Shown piece by piece: positions 33,418-44,163 of a stretch of DNA of 64,000 nt (positions within the stretch are counted from its first letter, which is position 1; the number at the start of each line of letters is the position of its first letter). The position numbers were made by a program, and so were the translations under genes. The stretch is from assembly GCF_028502605.1 (NCBI RefSeq), contig NC_079237.1:1302001-1366000 (forward strand), read 5' to 3'. The notes beneath the pieces are model-generated. The model did not search any database, had not been told where the DNA came from, and was given only the letters and a program-made list of their open reading frames with translations. The stretch is from Trichoderma breve. Its lineage: Eukaryota; Ascomycota; Sordariomycetes; Hypocreales; Hypocreaceae.

Positions 33418-33720
33418 TTATTTCTTAAGATGCAGTGTCTCCTTTATCTTGTCCATCGCTGAATGGCGGCGTCCGGTTTGTCCCGCCATGGCGGGCTCGG
33501 ACTGCTTCGTTGCGTTGAGCGGCGCATCACCCTCATCTGGCTGCGTCAATGCCTGGTCGCCATGAGCCTTTAAAGTAATAGTTAGAGTCGCGTAACCCAA
33601 TGTAAGACGTTAGTGGCTGAAATATACCCTCTGCTCCTCAACTTCGGCGTTGTGAATGAGGTCGTGGCCTTCAATAGCCGCCTCGTCGGTGATGCCAGTC
33701 TCGGAATGTTTTCGATTCAT
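33418..33720 (-). CDS. small hydrophilic protein, two exons
   Basis: Exons 33720-33628 and 33567-33418 join across a 60-nt intron (GTATAT donor, CTAAC branch site, AAG acceptor) to encode 80 aa. The product is charged and lacks Cys; it ends in SAMDKIKETLHLKK, an amphipathic basic end of a sort seen in small fungal stress or conidiation proteins. I cannot name a family. The good splice signals, consistent frame and family-like tail support a real gene, although it is too small to be sure. Confidence 0.5.
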
Positions 33721-36350
33721 TGTGGATATATATTGATGCTATTCAGTTGAGCTGTCAAGATCAAAGAGTCAATGGAGAATAAACATCAGAGTAGTGGCAA
33801 AGGAGGAAGCAAGCTGTCTTATAGCCCTTTGCAGAGCTGCCAAACAGAGTTTCGTCATCAGCCTATAGCTCATGATCGGACTCGCCATCAACGTCATGAT
33901 GAGGGCCATCAACTCTAAATGCTCGAATCGCATGCCTGATACCCCGCGTTGGCTACGCAGCCATCACCAGATGTGAAGCGAGACAGTCTCGAGAGGTGAC
34001 GAAAGACTGTACGGCAAACTGGGCTTTGATCGGCGCTGATCCGTGGCATTCCTACTGTGCTCCATTGTTGGCGTGGTGGCACTTTGTCTGGCGGGGCCCT
34101 CTCGATATCCGATATTGGCACGCGGAAATCATGGGAAGCTTTCGACTAAATGGACAGCTGGAACGAATGAGAAAAAATGGATACTCGTTTGAGCACCGCA
34201 TTTGGTATGAGCTGTCGATGTAGCGTGATTTCTATTATTAACCTCCTCGTGACCATCGACCTCATCCGGATGCTATGGAAGCAGGTTTGATTAGAAATTG
34301 TGTGAAGATATCTGCTTGCGATCAGCATGAAATTGATTGAAAGGTGACTGAAGATCATCACCGCTCTTTCTGATGTCATATGTGCTATGTTAATGCCGGT
34401 ATATCCTATTGTTGACCGCATACCGCGTAACCCGGCTTGTGCTCATATAGGCCTGAATTTGGCGTCCCTGTCTCCAGTTTTTCACAGAGAAAACACATTC
34501 AATTTTAGTGCGATGAGTTATCAGAGCTGAGCTCTTTTTCTAATGACCTATCTCGAGATTCTAGTAGTCTTTTATACAGCAAACAAGGCCATATATATGG
34601 AGAAGGAGCAGATGCGACTTTCATCTGCAGCGCTGTACAAGGACGAATTTATTATGAATGAATCTCTTGTCAAATCGAAATAGCAATTCCGAGATTGAAT
34701 ATTAGTGAATTATGAACCTGTTTTCGGTTATATTTATTATCTCCTGGGTCGAAATGGACTTGTGACCTATTCTTCATCGGCTGCGGTCATAATATATTTG
34801 AAATATTGTGAGATTAATGGTTTTCGAATGAAAAGTCTTTGCAATGTCTTTACAGAATATGAAGATGGGATATATGATGAGATATACCGTCCAACTTGCT
34901 CAAGCACGTGAGATGCTATCAGTTATACGGGAGCCATTCAAGCATTACTTGAGTGTCCACACATCACCCCGGTACACACTTAAGCTATTCACTTAAACGT
35001 AGAAATAGTCACGCGAGTAAGCTATGCCTTGGGAGATTAGAAAGCTTAACCTCAGACTTTCATGTCGCCCACTTGGTTCAAGGGACATGGATGAATTCTA
35101 GAGGTCTACCTTGCCTCAACGACAACTCCCATCAACTATAGCTACCTCGTGCAAAACAACCATTTATTATTCGTCCCTACCAATATTATAGTACCTGCAA
35201 CATCATGGGATATCTCAAAAGTTCGGTAACCAGTCTGGTGATGGAATCAGCTGTGTGCATCATGATGTTACATCGCGATGCCATCAGTCCAAGCAGCGGG
35301 AAAAGACGGAATATTCTTCAAATGACAAACACACCACTCAACGATTACAAACGTTGGGTATGAATGGCAGCTTTACTCAATTCGACATTTCAGGTTGAAA
35401 TTGTAAGAGTCACACCGCCAATAATAGCTTGTCAGTTGCACAGATTGGGATTCGTCCGGCACATCCAGGATTAACAACGCATGAACTCCATGTACGCGTG
35501 TTACTGCAAACAGAAGGTGGAAAAGGAAAATTGAAAATAAATCTGATATAAAGGTTGCATGAAAAAAAAAATAAGGGTCACTCAACACCAAGAAAAAAGA
35601 CCCTGAAGTTGCTCAGGATTCATGTGAAATGCCGCCACGTGAATGCAAATGCCGAATCATGAGGCGCTTTTCTGGACGGCTGCCAAGAGGCTCGTGCTGT
35701 GACGACTGGCTGCCAATCTATTTGATCCAATGTCCCTCACTCCTGGGCGATTTTTCCCCCATTGTTAGCGTCCAAGTCGTGCATACGTGTATTCGCGGCT
35801 CCATAGCGGAGGTCATCCACTGTACTCCCCCACGTCGCCGCTAGCTTAGGGCCGCTCAGTCGCTGGAGTTTGCAGAAGCCACAGCGGCCGCACCGCCTGC
35901 ATGTTCGCAAAAGTTGAGCGTCGCAATCTGATCTTGGGGGAAACCTAAGCACAGGGTCTCTCAAAAGCATGGACCAGCTGCACACTAAAATTGATTGAGG
36001 CTGGGCACAAGGTCTGGGCATGTCTCAGTGAATGTGCCGGCAGACTCGTGATGCTCGCTTTTGGCGCTACCGGGATGGGGACGTCAATGAGGTAACGACG
36101 CCATCACCACTTTTGCTTTGCCCGATACTTTTCCAGCATAATGGCATACGTACCCGACACACAACGTGGCGGATGGACCGTGCTCGTTTCGTATAAAACC
36201 GATCTGCGCCCCCTCTCACTAACATCGCTTCCACCGATCCATGTACTAACGTTTCCGCTGATCTGACAGCGTCCGTCTGCCAGATCTGCGGCCAAAGTGA
36301 GAGATTAAACCGCTCCCATCGTCTGTATTGCCCTCACCAGATCGCCAAAA
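33721..36350. other. 2.6-kb AT-rich intergenic region
   Basis: No gene recognised on either strand; open frames are short and AT-driven. The last 200 bp form the promoter of the next gene with a TATAAA box at 36192-36197. Confidence 0.55.
36192..36197 (+). promoter_or_regulatory. TATA box of the secreted EEP-fold enzyme gene
   Basis: TATAAA is about 155 bp upstream of the ATG. Confidence 0.45.
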
Positions 36351-37913
36351 ATGAGGCTCCCTTCACTATTTCAGGCGGCGGCTGCTGCTGCCACAGCCGT
36401 CTCCCTCCTCTTCGCATCGCCATCGTCCGCCGCCGCCATCATGGCTCCTCGTGCTGCGCTCCCCGGCTCTCTCGCCCTTGACGCCGGACAGTCGCTCTTC
36501 ACATTCAAATACTCGACGCCCAACCCGGACCCCGCCAACTGGATCGCCGTTTACCAGACGTACTATGGCGGTCCCGAGAACCAAGAGTTCGTCGCTGGCT
36601 CTCTGACGTGGGCATATGCGCCCAACAGCAACGGCGAGGTGCAGGTCGATATCTCAAGTCTGGCTGCTGGCTATTACAAGGCCTTTTTCCTCGCAAAGGA
36701 CGGCTACCAGTGGCTTGCGAATCCCATCGACGTCATTGTTCCCGGCACCGGGCCAATCGAGTTCATCAACGACCGCATCATCACCCAGAATGCGCAGCAG
36801 GGAAGCCCCTTCAAGGCCAGTCTTGGTCGCCTGATTGCCAATCCCAAAGACAACAAGACCAAATTCACCAAAGCCACCACCTATGGCGCCGACTGGGTTA
36901 AGCTCGCCTCGGATGGAACCCTTACTGGCACTCCGGGATCCAAGGACAAGAACACCAATTTTGTGGTCCTGGCGACGGCAACTGATGGCTCATCTGCGAC
37001 GATCCAGGTCCAGATCCCCGTTCGGTCTAGCCGTCAGGCGCTCGTTGAAGAGCTCAAGGTCATGTCCTTCAACATGTGGTTCGGTGGCACCAACGTCAAG
37101 GACTATCACAACAAGCAAGTGCGCTTCCTCATCAACACAAACGTCGACATCGTCGGTCTTCAGGAGAGCTGGAATGGCCAGGCGACTCGTCTTGCGCAGG
37201 CGCTCGGGTGGTATTACTGGCAGAGCCCCAACGAGGTCGGCATCATCAGCCGCTATCCCATCGTCGAGGTTTTCCCAGAACAGTCGGCCGGTGGATCAAT
37301 TCGCATCGAGCTGGGAGGCCCCAAGAGTCAGCTCATCATGTGGAACGTGCATCTCGGATTCGACCCATACGGACCTTATGACTTTTGCTTCGACAACAAG
37401 CCTCTGGCCGAAGTTCTTAACCGAGAGTACCAATCCGGCCGTACGCCGCAAATCATGGACATCGTCAGCGCTATGCAAGATGCCCTGGCTGAAGCTGACG
37501 ACATTCCCGTTCTCATGACTGGTGACTTTAACGCGCCGTCACACCTGGACTGGACAGAGGCCACCAAGAAGGCCCACTGCGGCGTTGGCTTTGTTCCATG
37601 GCCAAGCTCCGAGTTTCCCATTCAATCCGGGTTGATTGACTCTTTCCGTGAGGCACACCCCGACCCCAATGCCGAACCCGGCATCACTTGGTCCCCCATC
37701 TACCTCAACAACAGTGGTCGGCCCGAGCCGTTGGACCGAATTGATTTCGTGTACCACAAGGGCCAAAGCCTTAAGGTTCTTCAGTCGGAAACACTCGTCG
37801 CTGGTGAGCCCACTCCGGAGCCTAATCAGAGCAATAACGAGTGGACGTCAGATCACGCTGCCGTGATGACAACGTTTAGGCTTGGACAATCCGCCGAGCG
37901 CGGAGACCTTTAA
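36351..37913 (+). CDS. secreted endonuclease/exonuclease/phosphatase-family enzyme
   Basis: A 520-aa intronless secreted protein. The N-terminus is a signal peptide (LFQAAAAAATAVSLLFA). Residues about 40-235 form one or two beta-sandwich-like segments, the second resembling cadherin/putative-Ig repeats (SDGTLTGTPGSKDKNTNFVV). The EEP domain runs from about 236: metal and catalytic motifs are MSFNMWFGG (Asn), VGLQES (Glu), TGDFNAPSHLDW (Asp/Asn), DRIDFVYH and SDHAAVMTTF (Asp-His). The family covers nucleases, sphingomyelinases and inositol phosphatases; the N-terminal domains and secretion suggest an extracellular phosphodiesterase, but the substrate is open. Confidence 0.88.
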   Translation: MRLPSLFQAAAAAATAVSLLFASPSSAAAIMAPRAALPGSLALDAGQSLFTFKYSTPNPDPANWIAVYQTYYGGPENQEFVAGSLTWAYAPNSNGEVQVDISSLAAGYYKAFFLAKDGYQWLANPIDVIVPGTGPIEFINDRIITQNAQQGSPFKASLGRLIANPKDNKTKFTKATTYGADWVKLASDGTLTGTPGSKDKNTNFVVLATATDGSSATIQVQIPVRSSRQALVEELKVMSFNMWFGGTNVKDYHNKQVRFLINTNVDIVGLQESWNGQATRLAQALGWYYWQSPNEVGIISRYPIVEVFPEQSAGGSIRIELGGPKSQLIMWNVHLGFDPYGPYDFCFDNKPLAEVLNREYQSGRTPQIMDIVSAMQDALAEADDIPVLMTGDFNAPSHLDWTEATKKAHCGVGFVPWPSSEFPIQSGLIDSFREAHPDPNAEPGITWSPIYLNNSGRPEPLDRIDFVYHKGQSLKVLQSETLVAGEPTPEPNQSNNEWTSDHAAVMTTFRLGQSAERGDL

Positions 37914-38309
37914 GCATGTGTAGACAAGAAGCGGCTAGATCGCGAGGTCGTCTTGCATCAATGGGAGTCTTGGAGTACTTGCAATTGAATTTTCTGACAT
38001 TGATTGAGATTTGGATTGTATATCCTAGAGGATAGATACCATTTCATTGGGTTACATTTGGTTGGGGTTTTTTGTTTCATGCGTCACAATCTTTGGATAC
38101 AAAGAGCGGGGTAGATGGCGAATGAAGATGCGTTGCGTTGGTCTTTTATGTACATAACACAGGCAGGCTTAGAGGCACGATGCGAACGAAGATTCGGTTT
38201 TCAACAAAAATATTACAGGTGGTTTGGTTTCATTGTTCATGTGGAATTTATTTAACATGTCTCTGGAGCAAATGCTCTCTATCTACTGATAAATCAGATC
38301 TATCTTTGG

Positions 38310-38361
38310 CTACTAGATCTACATCCATCTACTAGATCTATATCCATCTGCTAGATCTATT
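38310..38361. repeat. 19-nt tandem direct repeat, nearly 3 copies
   Basis: CTACTAGATCTACATCCAT is followed by a copy with one change and a third partial copy beginning CTGCTAGATCTAT. Each copy holds an AGATCT palindrome. Confidence 0.85.
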
Positions 38362-38506
38362 TAGACATAAGATATTCGTTCGTATTGATTGTGCACGCAA
38401 GGGGGAAAAGTGATCCTCGATGAGAGACGAGTTGAGTCAACGCTATCAGGACCAAAGAGTCTACCCGACCTCATCAAAAAGATGAGAGTTTTGTAGAAAA
38501 AAAGGC

Positions 38507-38513
38507 AAAAAAA
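38507..38513 (-). terminator. Pol III terminator of the tRNA-Phe gene
   Basis: A run of seven T on the minus strand begins 4 nt beyond the tRNA 3' end; a second T7 run follows at 38497-38503. Confidence 0.75.
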
Positions 38514-38516
38514 CTA

Positions 38517-38617
38517 TGCGACCTGTGTGGATCGAACACACGACCTTCAGATGTCAATTAAGATGACTGGAGTTGGAAGACTTCAGTCTGACGCTCTCCC
38601 AGCTGAGCTAAGGTCGC
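38517..38617 (-). tRNA. tRNA-Phe (anticodon GAA) with a 28-nt intron
   Basis: The cloverleaf folds fully: acceptor stem GCGACCT/AGGTCGC, D stem GCTC/GAGC, anticodon stem TCAGA/TCTGA with loop CTGAAG-A (anticodon GAA), T stem GTGTG/CACAC with loop TTCGATC, discriminator A. An intron of 28 nt (plus-strand 38553-38580) sits right after position 37, the canonical eukaryotic place. Length without the intron is 73 nt. Confidence 0.96.
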
Positions 38618-39154
38618 TAGTTGACATTTGGCGACTCAATCAAAACTATAAGCCTAACATTCAGGAACTAGCAAAGTTTGAGAAGACGGCGCCGTTAGCG
38701 TTTATGTGTGTCTAGTAGACTATGGTGAAGAATGGCAGATTGACATACAGGGAATGCAGGGCCAGTGGCTTCAATGTTTAATATTTACAAGTCGAAAGTG
38801 AGGCTGAGTCGGAGAGTTACATGGTGTCATAAAAGAGGCGGGATATGGTGCGCAACCCCCATGCTATCGTCGGTGTAGCAACTACACGTACCTAGATACC
38901 TATCAAAATGCCAAGCAAAGAAGGCAGCAAAATACCAGGATTACCGTGTTCACGCGTCTCGCGAATATAATATGAATAGACGATGTTATTGGACTGAATC
39001 TGTCTGCCCAATCCAGCCACGCATCAATCAGCTGAATGGTCCTCATAGGCTGTCCATCATCCGACCCCGCTTCAATTACTTGTATATTTGAGGCTCAAGA
39101 CTGCTCACTTTTCTATTCAAGCCCCCTCCTCATGCTGCAGCCAACGTTGACACC
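38618..39154. other. intergenic, NLR promoter
   Basis: Upstream of the minus-strand tRNA and of the NLR gene. No gene or clear element was recognised. Confidence 0.5.
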
Positions 39155-42100
39155 ATGGACCTCATTGAGAATTCCAAGATTATGGCCTCACGCTTGAAGG
39201 AGCGCCTAACCAATCTCGAAGCCCTGGAATTCGTTGGAGAACCCAACATGAGTCTTCTGGCTATCACTACTACATGTGCTTTGACAATCATGACCGGCTA
39301 TTGCGTCTTGCGAAGACGAGCATTAATCACTAATCCCAAGCGTCCCGAGAAACATATATGGCTAAGAGAGACCAGCACATATCGTGTTAGCGGAGTGCCT
39401 CTGGATTGGGATCGTGAAAAATTGCGAACCTTTTTAAAGCGCAGAGAGCTCGCAGAAGTGATTACTATAGATTCGATTGCCCGCGAAGCCAACATTGAAT
39501 CGCAAACTGCCACAATCACACTCACAAACTCTTATATGCAACAGTGGCCTGGCAAAAGTCGCCAATTCTCGTTATCTGAGGAACATTACAATGACTCCCT
39601 GAACCTCAATCGATCCGTCTCGGTTGATAACGACTTTATAGGCCTAACAACTCTTTATGAACCGCCTGCGAGAGATCACAAGATCGAGTAAGTATCTATG
39701 TTTGGTATTATGCCAGTTTATAATTCCCTCCCAGTGTTATCGCTTTATCTGGCCTCGGGGGCCACGCATTTGGGTCATTCAAAGAGAGGGGAGGAACTCA
39801 CATGTGGCTACGAGACTCACTTCCGGGGTATCTCACCTCAGAGACCGATAATAAGCCAATGGCGAGGGTTATGATATACGGTTACGAATCTGCTGTTGCT
39901 CAAAGCAAAAATATGCAAAATCTAGAGGATCTAGCCACCACATTTCATAGCAGTTTGCTTGCACTTGCAGCCGGTCCAACGACTAGGTCACTTATCCTTA
40001 TTGGCCACAGCCTTGGAGGACTTATTGTCAAGCAGGTAAAAGAGGTAGATGCCTAGAATCATAATTCGCATTGCTGACAGACACAATAGGCTTTAATATC
40101 GCTATCAAGGTCGACCATTCCAGACGATCAGAAGCTCATACGCGCCGTATACGGGGTCATCTTCTTCGGAACTCCACACGACGGCATGGATATCAGCTCT
40201 CTCATTCCCATGGTTGGGGACGGTCCGAACCGCTTCCTGATTGAGTCTATCAGTCGCATTAATTCCCAGATCATTAGAATACAGCAACGAGATTTCTACC
40301 ATGCCCTAGGTAAAAAGGGGGATTCGGAAGTGTTTTGCTTTTACGAAACTTTGGAGTCGCCGACAGCGCAACGGGTAAATACGTCTAAATAAATATCATC
40401 ATACAGTTGACTTTACTCTAACAGAAGTACAGGACAAACGTAACGAATGGAAAATGATTGGACCTACAGCAGTTCTTGTTACCAAATCGTCGGCAACGCA
40501 CTGTCGCCCATTTGAAGATGGCTCAGAGCACATCTGCGCCATTGCCCGTACACATTCTGACATGGTAAAATTTGGGCCACATGACCCCGACTACAGAAAT
40601 GTATGGATGAAGATTCGAGGGCTCTCAAGACGGGCTGTCAGAGCCCGAGATCGTTTACAGACGACAACGTCAAAATGTACGTGATAAATGCATGTAGAGT
40701 AGGTGGTAACTTTTGCTAAGAGCAATCTAGTTCTGGTTCCATACAGACAAAACCCAGATTTTGTTGGAAGATCAGATATCCTCGATAAAATCAAGTTACA
40801 ATTCGGTTTAAGCCAACAACAAGATCATGAGCCTTCTCAACCACGCAGAAGAATCTCGCTCTATGGCCTCGGCGGTGTGGGGTACGCTTTCCACCCTGGC
40901 TTACAATGGACAATTCTCTAACGTATAACAGAAAAACGCAAATTGCGTTAGCCTACGCGTACTGGATACGTGATATACACACAGACACCTCCGTCTTCTG
41001 GGTTCATGCTAGCAATGCCGACCGTTTCCGCGCAGCTTATGCTTTCATTGCCGAGAAATGCAGCGTGCCGGGGAGAAACAACCCCGAAGCTGACATTTTA
41101 TTGCTGGTCAAGAGGTGGCTGGAAGAGCAGAATAAACTTCAATGGCTTATGATCATCGACAATGTTGATGACATAGAACTTTTTTTCCCTTCTCAGAGAA
41201 GCGACGATCCAGAAGCTCATCAACAAGGCGACAAGCTGGCTCAGTACCTACCTGATTGCAACCACGGATATATTCTCATTACAACAAGAAATAAGCAAGT
41301 TGGAGTCAAATTCGACCAAGGAAGCCCTCTGATTGAAGTCACCAGGATGACAGAAGACGAGGCGCACCAGCTTGTGCAAGGCATCTTAAAGACGGAAGTA
41401 TCTACACATGATGCTACCCTTTTGGCGTCCAAACTCGAACATTTGCCACTCGCTCTTGCGCAGGCACTGTCATTTATTCAAGAAAACACCATATCTATCA
41501 GCGACTACATTCAGCTGTTAGACGAGGGAGATAATGCCCTCGTTGATCAGCTCAGCGAGTCTTTTGAACCTGTAGGGAGAGACTCTGAGACCCCACATGC
41601 AGTCATGGCAGCGTGGATTCTTTCATTCCGACAAATTGAACGAACTCAGCCATTAGCAAGCGATATCCTCTGTTTTTTGAGCTTATTACATCGACAAGCA
41701 ATTCCGAAAACATTCACAGAAGAATATTGCAAGCAACAAAAGCCAGGGTATGCTCAAGGTAGCGTGTCAGCTGGACTCATAAAGGCATTGGGTACGCTTA
41801 AGGCCTTTTCATTCATCTCCGAAGGGAAGGACGGAAGTGTAGATATGCACCGGCTAGTCCAGCTAGTGACGCGAAAATGGCTCGTCAACAAGGGCCGGCT
41901 GGCCGAGTTTGCTGAAAGTGCTATCACATTCGTGGCGGTTCTTTACCCATTCGGCGAGTTTGACACTTATCAAGAATGCATAAGATATCTTCCCCATGCC
42001 AAGTCTGTGTTGGCTAGAGATGGGACCAATTCAAGGGCCGAGAAAATAGCCAAGGGAGGACTTCTACGTAAACTAGCCAGGTACTATTGCCACAAAGAAG

Positions 42101-43233
42101 AATGGAAGAACGCGGAGCAAAATTTGCGATTAGCGGCAAATATACAAGCACAAGAACTTGGAGAAGAACATATCGAAACGATTAATATCAGAGGTGAACT
42201 TGTTCTGGCATGCCAGAACCAGGGTATGTTGAACGAAGCCGAAGACCTTGCGTTAGAGACAATTGAGACGGGGAAGCGAGTGTTAGGAGAGGATCATCCT
42301 GATGTCCTTACTGGTCTGGCAAGTCTTTCTTCAATATATAAGCGCCAAGGCCGATTTGAGGAAGCAGAAGACATATTGGTACAGGTATCTGAGGCAAGGA
42401 AGCGAGTATTAGGAGAGGACCATTTATACACGATTGAAAGTATAAACAGCCTAACTGACGTATACTTGCACCAAGGCCGATTCAAAGAGGCAGAACTCTC
42501 AGCATTAAGGGTAATTGAAATGAAGAAGCGAATGCTGGGAGAGGACCATCCGAGGACGATTACCAGTATGACAATCCTGGCATCGACATATGAGAGACAA
42601 GGCAAATTGAAGGAAGCAGAAGACATTGTGTCACACGCAACCAATTTAAGCACGCGAGTACTTGGGAAGGACCATCCACAAACGCTAGCCAATAAAAGCA
42701 ATCTTGCACACGTTTACATGAAACAAGGGAGATGGGGAGAGGCAGAAGACCTGCAGATAGAATTGGCGGAGACAATGATCCAAATATTCGGGTGGGGGCA
42801 TCAAGATACACTTACTGTCTTGAATAACCTTGTATTGTCATGTGTCAATCAAGGCAGATTGACGCAAGCAGAACAATTTGGGACACAGGTCTTGGAAGTA
42901 AGGAAGCAAGTGCTAGGAGAGAAGCATCCAGAGACGTGTATTAGTATGAGCAACCTTGCATCAATTTATGAGAAACAACAGAGATTGGAGGAGGCAAGAG
43001 ACCTAGATATTCAGTGCTTGGAGTTGAGGAAGAGTATACTGGGAGAAGAGCATCCGGATACTCTTCTCAGCAAACATAATGTGGCCTGCGACTTAGAGAA
43101 GCTGGGCAGATCAACCGATGCCATAGCACTGATGGAGGAGTGTGTCTCCGCCAGGGAGCGAATACTGGGGGGAGAACATCCAGATACAATGCGGAGCTTA
43201 TCAATCTTGGAGGGTTGGCGGCGAAAAGATTAA
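39155..43233 (+). CDS. NLR-type STAND protein: SesB-like hydrolase, NB-ARC, TPR repeats
   Basis: A putative fungal immune/self-recognition receptor of 1271 aa. Exons 39155-39687, 39735-40035, 40090-40374, 40433-40676, 40731-40881 and 40932-43233. Order of parts: a predicted membrane helix (residues ~33-51, LLAITTTCALTIMTGYCVL); an RRM-like segment (YRVSGVPLDWDREKLRTFL); a SesB/PGAP1-like alpha/beta hydrolase from 178 (VIALSGLGGHAFGSF, nucleophile in GHSLGG with Ser270, FFGTPHDG); an NB-ARC domain with P-loop GLGGVGKT (500-507), Walker B WLMIIDNVDD and LITTRN; then a TPR array of about 42-residue units with nine copies of an LGE-xHP-like signature. In this class repeats sense a ligand, NB-ARC switches oligomerisation and the hydrolase acts. 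The gene is AT-richer than its neighbours. Exon 4's acceptor is the least certain join. Confidence 0.9.
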
Positions 43234-44163
43234 AGGACATACTAGGTAGGTAGTTTTATTAAGTTTGTTATGTTATGGTAGATACTACGGTACAAATGTG
43301 ATCATCTTCGTACATCTATACTAGCTGTGCAATTATTCGGGACACATGATTGGGATGAAATACTTTCAATCATGGGGTATTTAAACAAGTTGATGGCTCG
43401 TAACTTAACTCAAGCTTTGAGTACCGTGTTGTAGCTTATTTGTGCACAGAAAACACTCCAAGTAGGAGAGGCATGTGGAGAAATTGTGTTGATTGCGAAA
43501 CTGACACCTATCTTCGACTTTCACGAGGATTACACTAGGCAAAGGAAAAGAAAAGAAAAGAAAAAAGCGACGCTTATAACATACGTGTAGTCACTCATCT
43601 GGACGCTGCTGCTGCTGTAATAGGCATTTGAATAACAAACTTAATGGCTCGATAGTGTATCGCATACTCGTATCTGATTACAAAATCTCCAAAACAAAGG
43701 CAACTCAGAAGCAAATACATCTTCCCAACGTGGGCATTAATTTCGCCCCTCATCTTCCCTTACTGTTTTCCATGGAAAATAGGCCTTCATCTTCTTTGTT
43801 GGCCAATCAAAATTAAGAGCCCTATTTTTTGACACAATTATATGGCGCAGGTATAGCAAGACAAATCGATTTGGTCGAGAAAATGCGGAGACTCCCGGAG
43901 CTTAAGGAGTTAGTGAACAACCAAGATTTCAAGTCGCTTGATTGGCCTGCCCAGCTGTGCAAATACTCTATTGGATCTAGTTCGATCTTGCTGCTCTTGT
44001 AGCGCTGACCTCATTCTCCCTATCACCACTCATACTGCATCAGAGTCTTTCGGCGTTAAGTGGCAAAAGGTGTCCAGAAGTGAGCATATAAATCACAGCT
44101 GTCGCTGTTGTATATACATGGTTATTTACTGTTGTCACCAAGTCCCGCAGCTGCTTCAATATC
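43234..44163. other. intergenic between NLR and Gal80-like gene
   Basis: No gene seen. Contains three AAAAG units (43546-43560), a short GCT triplet run near 43607, and a TATAAA box at 44087-44092 before the next ATG. Confidence 0.55.
44087..44092 (+). promoter_or_regulatory. TATA box of the Gal80-like gene
   Basis: TATAAA is 77 bp before the ATG. Confidence 0.45.

Larger units (their letters stand above)
37914..38516. other. intergenic with 19-nt direct repeats
   Basis: The 3' flank of the EEP-fold gene and the 3' flank of the minus-strand tRNA. Holds the repeat at 38310-38361; no gene seen. Confidence 0.55.

Noticed and set aside
33996..34223. Short plus-strand frame with many Trp/His
   Set aside because: Only 75 codons in AT-rich intergenic DNA with no supporting signal.
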